This document shows, piece by piece, positions 7,132-15,401 of a stretch of 64,000 nucleotides of DNA. The translations under genes were made by a program, and so were the position numbers. Source of the stretch: CALDTK01 sp965215215. Its GTDB lineage: Bacteria > Bacteroidota > Bacteroidia > Chitinophagales > Saprospiraceae. Numbering within the stretch: the stretch's first letter is position 1; the number at the start of each line of letters is the position of its first letter. The notes under the pieces are model-generated. The model did no database searches. It was not told where the DNA came from and was given only the letters and a program-made list of their open reading frames with translations. Location: contig OZ244043.1 of NCBI GenBank assembly GCA_965215215.1, positions 868,001 to 932,000 of the forward strand. Direction: 5' to 3'.

Positions 7132-8019
7132 ATGAAATGGGCTGCTGCGGTGCTGTTGGTTGGACTCGGGACCCTCGGCGCCCGCGCGCAAGGCCCTATC
7201 GACGGCTACCTCAAGGGGCGGGGCGAGGCGGATCTGGCCGTCGGCTACTCGCGTACGGGGGCGAAGACCTTCATCGGGGGCGACGGCACGGCGTACGCGG
7301 ACTTTCCCTTCGACGGGCAGATCCTGAGTGGCTTCCTGGCGGTGGGCGTGAGCGAGCGGGTCGACGTGGTGGCCTCGGTCCCGTTCGTGTTCACGGACGG
7401 GAGTCAGGGCTTGCAGGACGGCGCGCTGTTCGTGAAGGGCCTGGTGTTGCGCACGCCCATCGGTACAAATGGACAGCAAACGCTCGACGTGCTCGCCGCC
7501 CTCGGGGCGAGTGTGCCCCTGAGCAAGTACGAGGTGTTGAGTACCGGCGCCATCGGGCAACGGGCCAAGTTGGTCCAGCCGCGGCTGGTGCTTCAGTACA
7601 ACCGGCCGGGCTTTTTTGCCTCGACGGTGCTCGGGTACAACTACCGTTTCGACGGACTGGACGAAGCGCGACTGGCGGAGATCCAGGTTGCGCGACCGAC
7701 TTACACGCCGGAGGATCCACAGGATTTCGTCAACGTACTCCTCCGTGTTGGCGTACCGGCCGAGCGCTTCTACGCCGACGCCTGGTTGGAGCTACAGCGC
7801 ACGATGGGCGGAAGCAACTTCGTGCCCGATGTGGAGGAACTGCCCCAGTCTTACGACGTGGACTACCAGCAGGTCGGGGGGACCCTCTACTACAGCGAGG
7901 GACCGATCCTCGGTTTTGCCCTGAGCGGGGCTGCGTTTCTGAGCGGACGGAACACGAGTAAGCTGTGGCGCGTGTCGGGAACGATCGTGGTGAAGTTTCG
8001 TCCGGAAGCACGGGAGTGA
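7132..8019 (+). CDS. secreted protein, probably an outer-membrane beta-barrel
   Basis: 295 residues from the ATG at 7132, which gives a clean signal peptide ending GARAQ; an upstream in-frame start at 7114 only lengthens the N-terminus. After cleavage the chain alternates amphipathic strands and turns (for example LSGFLAVGVSERVDVVASVP), has few Cys and ends in a strand, FRPEARE. This is the look of transporter-type or phenol-pathway-type porins of Gram-negative outer membranes, but no named family can be assigned by eye. It is divergent from the metallo-hydrolase, with 34 bp between the starts. Confidence 0.6.
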   Translation: MKWAAAVLLVGLGTLGARAQGPIDGYLKGRGEADLAVGYSRTGAKTFIGGDGTAYADFPFDGQILSGFLAVGVSERVDVVASVPFVFTDGSQGLQDGALFVKGLVLRTPIGTNGQQTLDVLAALGASVPLSKYEVLSTGAIGQRAKLVQPRLVLQYNRPGFFASTVLGYNYRFDGLDEARLAEIQVARPTYTPEDPQDFVNVLLRVGVPAERFYADAWLELQRTMGGSNFVPDVEELPQSYDVDYQQVGGTLYYSEGPILGFALSGAAFLSGRNTSKLWRVSGTIVVKFRPEARE

Positions 8020-8056
8020 GGCAAACTTATGCGCGCGGGTGAGCGATTGATTGGGT

Positions 8057-8896
8057 ATGGCGAACTCGACCTTCCTCCTCGGCGGCGACCTAGAGATCAA
8101 TCGACTCGGCTACGGGGCGATGCGCATTACCGGCGAGGGGATCTGGGGTCCGCCAAAGGACAAGCCCGGGGCGCTACGCGTGCTGAGGCGGGCGGTCGAG
8201 CTGGGCGTCAACTTTATCGACACGGCCGACTCCTACGGTCCGTTCGTCTCCGAAGAACTCATCGGGGAGGCCTTACACCCCTACGGAGAGGACGTAGTAA
8301 TAGCGACCAAGGCCGGCCTTACCCGCCAGGGGCCAAACAAGTGGACGCCCAATGCGCGGCCGGACTACCTGGAGATGGAGCTCAAGGGAAGTCTGCGGCG
8401 CCTCAAGCTCGATCGGATCGATTTGTACCAGCTCCACCGTTTCGACCCGAAGGTGCCGGCGGATGAGTTTCTGGGGAAGCTCGCCGAGCTTCAGCAGGAA
8501 GGATTGATCCGCCACCTCGGACTCTCCGAGGTGAACGTAGGGCAGATCGAGCAGGCACGACAGCACTTCGAGGTGGTGAGCATCCAGAACAAGTTTAACC
8601 TGAACGAGCGGGGTGCGGAAGACGAACTCGCTTGGTGCCGCGAGCGAAACATCGGCTTCATACCCTGGTACCCGTTGAGCGCCGGTGCGCTCGACAACGC
8701 CGGTCTAACCGGAGTGGCGAAACGACTCGGCAAATCGCCCTACCAGATTGCGCTGGCGTGGTTGCTGCAACACGCGGGTAACGTGCTCCCCATTCCGGGG
8801 ACCAGTAGCGTGAAGCACCTGGAGGAGAATATGGCGGCGACGGAGATCGAGTTGGACGAGGAGCACCTCGGGTTGCTGTCGGCGGTGGCCGTTTAA
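8057..8896 (+). CDS. aldo/keto reductase
   Basis: 279 residues from the ATG at 8057 (a TTG lies two codons earlier). Catalytic tetrad positions are visible: Asp and Tyr in FIDTADSYG, Lys in IATKAG, His in LYQLHRF. The NADPH-binding C-terminal part reads IPGTSSVKHLEEN. The family reduces aldehydes and ketones with NADPH in the cytoplasm, and the 'pyridoxal reductase/YdbC-like' subgroup is about this length. It follows the barrel gene by 37 bp on the same strand. Confidence 0.85.
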   Translation: MANSTFLLGGDLEINRLGYGAMRITGEGIWGPPKDKPGALRVLRRAVELGVNFIDTADSYGPFVSEELIGEALHPYGEDVVIATKAGLTRQGPNKWTPNARPDYLEMELKGSLRRLKLDRIDLYQLHRFDPKVPADEFLGKLAELQQEGLIRHLGLSEVNVGQIEQARQHFEVVSIQNKFNLNERGAEDELAWCRERNIGFIPWYPLSAGALDNAGLTGVAKRLGKSPYQIALAWLLQHAGNVLPIPGTSSVKHLEENMAATEIELDEEHLGLLSAVAV

Positions 8897-8941
8897 ACCG
8901 ATCGGTAGCGGCGGCGTGGCTCTACGACAACATCGACGCTA

Positions 8942-10228
8942 CTATTCCCCTCGTTCGTATTTAGCCTCGTATTTGCGCGCCAAGCGCCGCTGGCGAGAGT
9001 CTAAATCGATGGACCGCCCGCTGATGAAGGCGCGCTCGATCTTGTTGGTTCTCATGTCCAGGGGGTCTCCCGGATTAACGAACAGGGTCGCGTCCTTGCC
9101 GACTTCCAACGTCCCGACCCGGTCGTCGATCCCCATCAAGGTCGCCGGCGTGAGCGTGAGGGCTCTGATGGCTTCCTCGTAGGGGAGTCCGAACCCGACC
9201 GCGTGACCGGCGTGGTGCGGGACCCGCCGCTGCTCCCAGGCTCCGGACAGGCTGAACGCGATCGGGATCCCGGCCGCCTGCAACTCGGCTGGGGTTTCGA
9301 AGGGCTGACTCACGAGGTCGTCCGCGCGGTCGGGCAGCGCGTGCACGGGCGCGCAAACCACGGTTACGCCCTTTTCCACGAGCAGGGGTTTCACCAGGTA
9401 CGCGTCCTCGGCGCCGACGAGCACGGGGGTGATGCCGTAACTATCGCAGAAGGCGATCGCGTCTTCTATCTCTCGCGTGCGCGAGAGGTGGATGTACAAG
9501 TTTCGTACGCCACTAAACACCGGCGCTAAGCTCTCGAAGCGGAGGTTGTCCTCCGCGTCTTCGGGCCGCTCCGTGAAGGCGCTTGCTTCCTCGAAGTACG
9601 CTTCGAGTTGCGTGACCTCCTTGTCGTAGTCCTCGTTCTTCGTCGTTCCACCCGGCTCGGCCCACCACCCGGAGGTCGTGTAGGCGCGCGGCCAGTGCAG
9701 GTGCATTCCTTCGTCGATGCCGATGGCGGCGTCCTCCCAGTTCCACCCGTCCATGGAGAGCGCCGAACTCTGTCCGGCCAACCCCTCGCCGTCGGGGGTC
9801 ACCTGTGCGATCAGTACCCCGATGTTCCGCACGGTGGGGATGATCTCCGAATCGGTATTAAAGGCGATCAGCGAGCGCGCATTCGGGTTGAAGTAACCGA
9901 CCTCCTCGATGTCGACCGTGGCGCGCACCGCATCGATTTCGACGAGGCCGATCCGGGTGTCCATAGCTATAAACCCGGGATAGACGTCCTTCCCGCCCGC
10001 GTCGATCTGCTCCATCCCGGCGAGGTCGGGGGCGCCATCTCGCGCACCGGCGTAAGTGATCTTCCCGTCCGCGAACGCGATTACCGCATCGGGTACCACC
10101 GTCCCGTCGCCGATGTGGGCGGTTGCGCCGACGATAGCCACCGGCTCTCCCTGGGGGGGAGCCGGCGAGAGTTGGGCGAGGGCGGGCGACGCGAGGAGAG
10201 CAGCTAGAAAAAAGTATGCAAAGCGCAT
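8942..10228 (-). CDS. secreted amidohydrolase-like protein without the HxH metal motif
   Basis: 428 residues with a signal peptide (MRFAYFFLAALLASPALAQ). The amidohydrolase frame is clear: a composite beta-sandwich start (AIVGATAHIGDGTVVPDAVIAFADGKITYAG) and a C-terminal ALTLTPATLMGIDDRVGTLEVGKDATLFV. However, the position normally occupied by PGFIDxHxH reads PGFIAMDTRIG, so the first two metal-ligand His are missing. The gene lies 31 bp downstream of the 1008-residue double amidohydrolase on the same strand. The pair probably forms one operon for an extracytoplasmic hydrolase complex, one part being non-canonical; that role is inference. Confidence 0.75.
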   Translation of the reverse strand: MRFAYFFLAALLASPALAQLSPAPPQGEPVAIVGATAHIGDGTVVPDAVIAFADGKITYAGARDGAPDLAGMEQIDAGGKDVYPGFIAMDTRIGLVEIDAVRATVDIEEVGYFNPNARSLIAFNTDSEIIPTVRNIGVLIAQVTPDGEGLAGQSSALSMDGWNWEDAAIGIDEGMHLHWPRAYTTSGWWAEPGGTTKNEDYDKEVTQLEAYFEEASAFTERPEDAEDNLRFESLAPVFSGVRNLYIHLSRTREIEDAIAFCDSYGITPVLVGAEDAYLVKPLLVEKGVTVVCAPVHALPDRADDLVSQPFETPAELQAAGIPIAFSLSGAWEQRRVPHHAGHAVGFGLPYEEAIRALTLTPATLMGIDDRVGTLEVGKDATLFVNPGDPLDMRTNKIERAFISGRSIDLDSRQRRLARKYEAKYERGE

Positions 10229-10259
10229 AGGATGGTCGATTTAGAGGGTACCGGAAGCC

Positions 10260-13200
10260 CTAGTGGGTAGTGATCGCGTCGCAGTGCCACTGCTCGCCCG
10301 CCTTGGCTTCCATCGGGCGTACGGGTTTGCCCGCCTTCTTGTCCGTGAGCATCGCCTGGGCTAGGCGATTTCTCTCACGCCGTGCCCTCGCCTGGCGCTC
10401 ACGCATCTCGGCGCGGTCGAAGTAGAGCGTACCGTCTACCCAGGTTTTCTCGGCCATCGCGTACACGCTCATCGGGTGCGCGTTCCAGAGTACGAGGTCG
10501 GCGTCTTTACCCACCCGCATCGAGCCCATACGGTTGTCGAGGTGCAGGAGCTTGGCCGGGTTTAAGGTTACGAACTTCCACGCTTCCTCCTCGGGCACGT
10601 CCCCGAATTGTACGGCCTTACCGGCTTCCTGATTGAGCCGCCGCCCGAGTTCGGCGTCGTCGGAGTTGAAGGCCACCAGCACCCCGTTGTCGTGCATGAT
10701 AGCCCCGTTGTAGGGGATGGCGTCCCACACCTCGTACTTGTAGGCCCACCAATCCGAGAACGTCGAGGCGCCCGCACCGTGCTCGGCCATCTTGTCGGCC
10801 ACCTTGTAGCCTTCGAGGATGTGGGTGAAGGTATTGACCCGGAAATCGTGTCGTTCGGCCACCTTCATCAGCATGTTGATCTCCGACTGGCGGTACGAGT
10901 GGCAGGTGATAAAACGCTCCGAATTCAAGATCTCCGCGAGGGCTTCCAGGTCGAGGTCGCGCCGCTGCGTCGCGTCACCGGCTTTACGCCGCGCGTCGTA
11001 CTCGGCCGCCCGCGTGAAGTAGTCGTCGTACACCTGCTCTACCCCCATGCGCGTCTGCGGGTAACGCGTGGTGAAGGGCGTGCCCCAGTTGCTCTGTTTC
11101 ACGTTTTCCCCGAGGGCAAACTTGATGTAGCCATCGGCCGCGTCGATCTTGAGCGCCTCGGGCAGCATGCCCCAGCGCAGCTTGATGAGCGCGCTCTGGC
11201 CCCCGATCGGATTCGCGGAGCCGTGGAGCTGTTGCAAGGCCGTAACGCCCCCCGCCAGGTGGCGATACAGGTTTACGTCCTCGGAGTCGATCACGTCACC
11301 GACCCGCACCTCGGCGGTCGACTCCTGCGAGGCCTCGTTCACGCCCCTGTCGATGGCGATGTGCGAGTGTTCGTCGATGATGCCGGTCGTCAGGTGCTTA
11401 CCCGCGCCGTCCAGCTCCACCACACCGGCCGGCACGATGAGTGCCGCACCTACGGCCGCGATCTTCCCGCCGGCCACGTACACGTCCGCCGCTTCCAAGA
11501 TGCCGGCCTCCTCGTTGGTCCACACCGTCGCGCCGCGGACCACGAAGTCTTCGCCTTCCGGCAAAACGAGGGTCCCGAACGCCCCGAAGGGCCGGGGTAG
11601 GTCGGCGTAATATGGCGCGGTGAGCGAATCCGTACCCGCCGTAAGCGAATCCTGTGCCGCCGAACCGGCGGTCGAGTCCGGCGCACTGTCCGGTCCCTCC
11701 GGAGCGGGTCGAGCCGTCCAGCTCACCCAGCTCCCGCGCGTATCGTAGCCCTGGCCAGCCCAGGTGCTGTCCGCCCGCAAGCGTCCAGCCAAACGGACGC
11801 GCTCGGCCGCCTCGCCGGTGTCCACCGGGAACGATAAGGTTATCCGCTCCTCGCTCAGGGCGAGTTTGGCGTCGCGCTGCGTAGTATCCGCACCGGTCGC
11901 CACCTTGGCCTTATTCTCCCCAGCTACGTCGAGCGAGTACACCGCGCTGTCCCCCACCGCGACCCGGTACTTGCCCGGGGGTACTTCGGCGGTAAGCGGC
12001 GCGCGTGCGTCGGGCCGGCCCTGCACCCAGGTTTGGTACACCTTCGAGTCCTTCTTCACCGGCCACTCGTCGAGCACCACGAAGTTGGCGATGCGCCCGG
12101 GCTCCAGCGTACCGATCTCCCCCTCGAGCCCGAGGTAACGCGCGGGAGTGAGCGTCAGCGCCTTCAGCAGCTCGGCGGCGGAAAGTCCGGCCGCGTGCAC
12201 GCGCTCCAGGCGCTCGAACAACTTCTTGTCCTTGTCGTCGAGGCCGGCGACCGTCAGCGCGATTTGGTGTCCGGCCCGCCGTAGGCGCGCCGGATTCTGG
12301 TCGGCCAGCTCCCAGTGCAGCATATCGGCGTAGTCGAGCTGTTGGGCGTCGTAGGGGTCTTCCACGTCGTAGGCGTCCGGGAAGGTGAGCGGCAGTACGA
12401 ACTTCACGCTGTCGCTAAAACCATCCATGCGCTGGTACTCGTCTCCGGCGCCTACGATGATGTAGTCCTCGTCGAACTCGGTCCCGAGGCGGCGGGCCCG
12501 CATCGCCTCGAGCTTGTCGCCCACCACGAACAGCTGCGGGAGCTGCTGCAAATCGTTCCAGCCCCTGAGGCTCAAGTTCGTCTCCTCGGTCTGCCCCGAG
12601 TCGGCGTACCAGTCGGCATCGATGTAGGTCTGCCGCAGCAGCGCGATCATCCCCATCAGCGAGCCCGGGTACATCTGCGCGCTGGAGCCTTTCGAAAAGC
12701 TGAGCACGTGCGCCGCCAGGGGCGCGAGGAGCAACTCCCGTTCGGGCCGGTCTCCGGCGAGCGAAACGACCGCCGCCGAACCTCGCGAAATTCCGTCGGG
12801 GCGGTGCGAGAGCACCGTGGAGTACCCGAGCGCCCGGTAGCCTTCGGCCGCTTCGGCGTCCACGCTGAAGTTGGCCGCAGCCTGGTACTCACTCTTGAGC
12901 GCTTCGTTCCAGCTGTAGGCGCCCCGCGTGTTGGACCCGTACTGCGGCCGCATGTAATCGCGCTCGCCTTCGTCTACCTCGGGCTGCCCGTAGTAGCTTA
13001 CCAGGTCGATGAAGCCGGGCACGATCGTCTTGCCCTCGACATCGTACACGACGGCCTCCGCCGGGATAGTGACGTCGGTACCCACGCGCTCTACTTTCCC
13101 CTGGCGCACGATCAGGGTGGCGTTCTCGACGCGCTGCCCCGGGCGCGTATACACCGTAGCGTTGGTGACGGCGTAAACCTCGAGACGTGGGTCAGTTGGT

Positions 13201-13286
13201 GCAGCCTGCGGTACCGTACCCTGCGCCGAGGCCGAAATCGCCGCGAGCGCCAACGCTACCAACGATAGTGTAAAGCGTACATGCAT
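10260..13286 (-). CDS. fused double amidohydrolase, secreted
   Basis: 1008 residues with a signal peptide ending ASAQG. Two amidohydrolase modules lie in series. The N-terminal one (about 30-460) has the family frame but VPGFIDLVSYYGQP instead of an HxH motif. The C-terminal one (about 560-1000) has GIIDEHSHIAI with intact HxH, a further His in TCHSYRQSEIN and THILEGYK, and the usual ending LNPAKLLHLDNRMGSMRVGKDADLVLW. A linker (460-560) contains Asp/Ser/Thr-rich sequence. Long double-module amidohydrolases of this kind occur in Bacteroidota; their substrates are not known to me. Only the C-terminal half looks metal-competent. Confidence 0.8.
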   Translation of the reverse strand: MHVRFTLSLVALALAAISASAQGTVPQAAPTDPRLEVYAVTNATVYTRPGQRVENATLIVRQGKVERVGTDVTIPAEAVVYDVEGKTIVPGFIDLVSYYGQPEVDEGERDYMRPQYGSNTRGAYSWNEALKSEYQAAANFSVDAEAAEGYRALGYSTVLSHRPDGISRGSAAVVSLAGDRPERELLLAPLAAHVLSFSKGSSAQMYPGSLMGMIALLRQTYIDADWYADSGQTEETNLSLRGWNDLQQLPQLFVVGDKLEAMRARRLGTEFDEDYIIVGAGDEYQRMDGFSDSVKFVLPLTFPDAYDVEDPYDAQQLDYADMLHWELADQNPARLRRAGHQIALTVAGLDDKDKKLFERLERVHAAGLSAAELLKALTLTPARYLGLEGEIGTLEPGRIANFVVLDEWPVKKDSKVYQTWVQGRPDARAPLTAEVPPGKYRVAVGDSAVYSLDVAGENKAKVATGADTTQRDAKLALSEERITLSFPVDTGEAAERVRLAGRLRADSTWAGQGYDTRGSWVSWTARPAPEGPDSAPDSTAGSAAQDSLTAGTDSLTAPYYADLPRPFGAFGTLVLPEGEDFVVRGATVWTNEEAGILEAADVYVAGGKIAAVGAALIVPAGVVELDGAGKHLTTGIIDEHSHIAIDRGVNEASQESTAEVRVGDVIDSEDVNLYRHLAGGVTALQQLHGSANPIGGQSALIKLRWGMLPEALKIDAADGYIKFALGENVKQSNWGTPFTTRYPQTRMGVEQVYDDYFTRAAEYDARRKAGDATQRRDLDLEALAEILNSERFITCHSYRQSEINMLMKVAERHDFRVNTFTHILEGYKVADKMAEHGAGASTFSDWWAYKYEVWDAIPYNGAIMHDNGVLVAFNSDDAELGRRLNQEAGKAVQFGDVPEEEAWKFVTLNPAKLLHLDNRMGSMRVGKDADLVLWNAHPMSVYAMAEKTWVDGTLYFDRAEMRERQARARRERNRLAQAMLTDKKAGKPVRPMEAKAGEQWHCDAITTH

Positions 13287-13310
13287 GGGCGCAATGTTAA
13301 GCAGCCCTAG

Positions 13311-14015
13311 TTACTTACTACCGATCCGATCGATATCGGCGGCTCCGCTCGCGTTAGCTTGCACGCGCGTTACGCTTCCGGAGTACTCGATGTCGCTCGC
13401 CCCGCTCGCGTCGGCCGTCATCGAACGCTCGCAGCGGATCACGATGTCGGATGCCCCCGAGGAGGAGGCCGTAACGTCCTGCGCGGTCAGGTTTCCCGCC
13501 TCCACATCGCAATCGCCGCTCGAAGTGATCGCCACCGTGGTGGCCGTGCCGGAGAGCATGATGTCGGAGGCGCCACTGCCGTTGATGGCGAGCGACCCTA
13601 CCTCGAGTACCAGGGTCAGGTCGGACGCACCGCTCGCGTCGATGGCGAAACCGTCGGCTTCCCAGGTTACCTCGCTGCGTACGTCGGCCGCTCCGCTGAT
13701 GCCGACCGCCTCCAGCACCGGCAGCGTAACGACGGCTCGGATCTCGTCGTTTTTACCGAATTTGCTCCGACCTCCGTCGTCGAGTTTTAGCGTAAGCACC
13801 CCCCGGCGGACCTCCGTGACGGCGCGGCCGAGTAGCTCGGGCGCGGCCTCGAGCTCGACGCTGTATGTATCTCCCTGGCGGACATCCACGTTGTAGATGC
13901 TGCTTACTTGCAGCGAGGTAAACTCGTCTACATCGCGTAGCTCGGTCTCCGCTTTCTGGGCCGACGCCATCGAGGTTATCGCGAGCGTACACAGCAGAAG
14001 TAGGGTAACTTTCAT
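13311..14015 (-). CDS. head-GIN (DUF2807) family secreted protein
   Basis: 234 residues from the ATG at 14015; the longer frame to 14072 adds no signal-like sequence. A signal peptide ends in MASAQ. The body is a repetitive beta-helix-like array with recurring GASDI / SGASDL turns (GISGAAD, DASGASD, NGSGASD, SSSGASD, DASGASD, NASGAAD). This is the hallmark of the DUF2807 'putative auto-transporter adhesin, head GIN' family, common in Bacteroidota. It is exported; function unknown. It lies 24 bp downstream of the double amidohydrolase start, divergent from the AsmA-like gene. Confidence 0.85.
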   Translation of the reverse strand: MKVTLLLLCTLAITSMASAQKAETELRDVDEFTSLQVSSIYNVDVRQGDTYSVELEAAPELLGRAVTEVRRGVLTLKLDDGGRSKFGKNDEIRAVVTLPVLEAVGISGAADVRSEVTWEADGFAIDASGASDLTLVLEVGSLAINGSGASDIMLSGTATTVAITSSGDCDVEAGNLTAQDVTASSSGASDIVIRCERSMTADASGASDIEYSGSVTRVQANASGAADIDRIGSK

Positions 14016-14020
14016 GGGAG

Positions 14021-14038
14021 GTTTTAGTCCGGAAGGAC
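14021..14038 (+). repeat. GTTTT motif with four-base covariant stem (GTCC-GGAA-GGAC)
   Basis: GTTTT-A is followed by GTCC, the loop GGAA and GGAC, a perfect 4-bp stem. It lies between the divergent head-GIN and AsmA-like genes. The stem sequence differs completely from the common GC/GC form, while the GTTTT and GNNA loop are kept. Confidence 0.6.
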
Positions 14039-14094
14039 AAGGTCCCCCTCGCCGGGGTTGCAACCGGTACAAATTAAATTACGCCCGCTACGCT

Positions 14095-15348
14095 ATGAAG
14101 AGATCCGCCAAGATACTGCTCGGTGTAGTCGTACTGCTGGTAGCCTTACGTATCGCCCTGCCTTACATCGTGTTGCACTACACGAACAAAACGCTCGCGG
14201 GAGATCTCGAGGGCTACTACGGCCACATCGACGACATCGACATCGCCCTATACCGCGGCGCCTACGTGATCAAGGACCTGAAGATCGAGGTGCTTGACAA
14301 CGAGGTCCGCGCCCCGTTTCTCTACGTACCGGCCATCGATCTCTCCGTGCAGTGGAAGAGCATCTTCGACGGCGCGGTTACCGGTGAGGTGGTGGTGCAG
14401 GAGCCCGAAATCACTTTTGCCTTCGCGGAGACCGCCGCCGGTACGCAGACCGGTGAGGAGGTGGACTGGGTGAAGATCGTGAAGGATTTCATGCCGATCA
14501 CCATCAACCACTTCGCCATCGAAGACGGGAGGGCGACCTTACAGAACCTGTGGGCCGAACCCGTCGTCGACCTCGACGTCCACGCCATCAACCTCGACCT
14601 GCGCAACATCCGCAACGTGGTGGAGGTAGATTCGACGCTCCCCTCCCCCTTCGACGCCACCGCCTCGTTCCCCGGCTACGGCGGCACCTTCACGGCTACC
14701 GGCGCGGCGCAACTGCTCAAGGAAATCCCGGACTTCAACTACGACGCGCGGCTCGAGGGCTTCGAGCTGACGGAGATGAACAGCCTGGCCGAGTACTACG
14801 CCGGGATGGATTTCGAGAGGGGTACGGTCAGCGTGTACTCGGAGCTCGCCATGGCCGACGGCAACTTCGACGGCTACGTGAAGGCGTTGCTCAACGACGT
14901 ACAAATTTTCAGCCGCGACGAGGGCGACCGCGACATCGGCCAGTACTTCAAGGAGCTCTTCGCCGAAGGCGCGCAGGAGCTGCTCGAGAACCACAAGAAA
15001 GACCAGATCGCCACGCGGGTGCCAATCACCGGTACGATCGAGCACACCGAGACGGGTACCTGGACAGCGGTAATCTCCGTGCTGCGCAACGCTTACTTCA
15101 ACGCGTTCCGTCCTCGGCTCGACGAATCGATCGACTTCTCGGACGCCCTCGCCGCGGAAGCGGGCGAGCAGGACCGCGGCTTCTTCAAGCGCCTCTTCGG
15201 CGGTGGGGAGGACGTGGACGACGAAGACACCAACGGCACCACGGGAACCCCGGAGGGGCGCGGGCGCGGCGCCGAGCCAGACGAGGAAAAGCCCGGCTTG
15301 ATCGAGCGCATCTTCAACGGGAAGAAGGATTCGGTGGAGCGCGACTGA
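14095..15348 (+). CDS. AsmA/DUF748-like inner-membrane-anchored protein
   Basis: 417 residues from the ATG at 14095; the frame upstream of it is antisense to the head-GIN gene and rejected. One N-terminal membrane segment (LLGVVVLLVALRIALPYIVL) is followed by LAGDLEGYYGHIDDIDIALYRGAYVIKDLKI, typical of AsmA-like/DUF748 proteins that bridge the periplasm and are linked to lipid transfer. The C-terminal 60 residues are Gly/Asp/Glu-rich and probably disordered. Topology: short cytoplasmic start, periplasmic body. It is likely monocistronic. Confidence 0.75.
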   Translation: MKRSAKILLGVVVLLVALRIALPYIVLHYTNKTLAGDLEGYYGHIDDIDIALYRGAYVIKDLKIEVLDNEVRAPFLYVPAIDLSVQWKSIFDGAVTGEVVVQEPEITFAFAETAAGTQTGEEVDWVKIVKDFMPITINHFAIEDGRATLQNLWAEPVVDLDVHAINLDLRNIRNVVEVDSTLPSPFDATASFPGYGGTFTATGAAQLLKEIPDFNYDARLEGFELTEMNSLAEYYAGMDFERGTVSVYSELAMADGNFDGYVKALLNDVQIFSRDEGDRDIGQYFKELFAEGAQELLENHKKDQIATRVPITGTIEHTETGTWTAVISVLRNAYFNAFRPRLDESIDFSDALAAEAGEQDRGFFKRLFGGGEDVDDEDTNGTTGTPEGRGRGAEPDEEKPGLIERIFNGKKDSVERD

Positions 15349-15401
15349 AATTTAGGTGCGGGTAGCCGGTCGTCCTCTGTTCGGTGTTTACATTCCAGCC
15401 C

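Noticed and set aside
7915..11117. Further GTTTT words followed by weak or odd hairpins (for example 7915, 11103, 39891, 57632, 61440)
   Set aside because: Loops or stems do not fit the GNNA rule well enough; they were left out of the motif count.
10608..11600. 330-codon open frame on the + strand
   Set aside because: Antisense to the double amidohydrolase. Long antisense frames are expected in high-GC genes; composition and lack of motifs mark it as a shadow.
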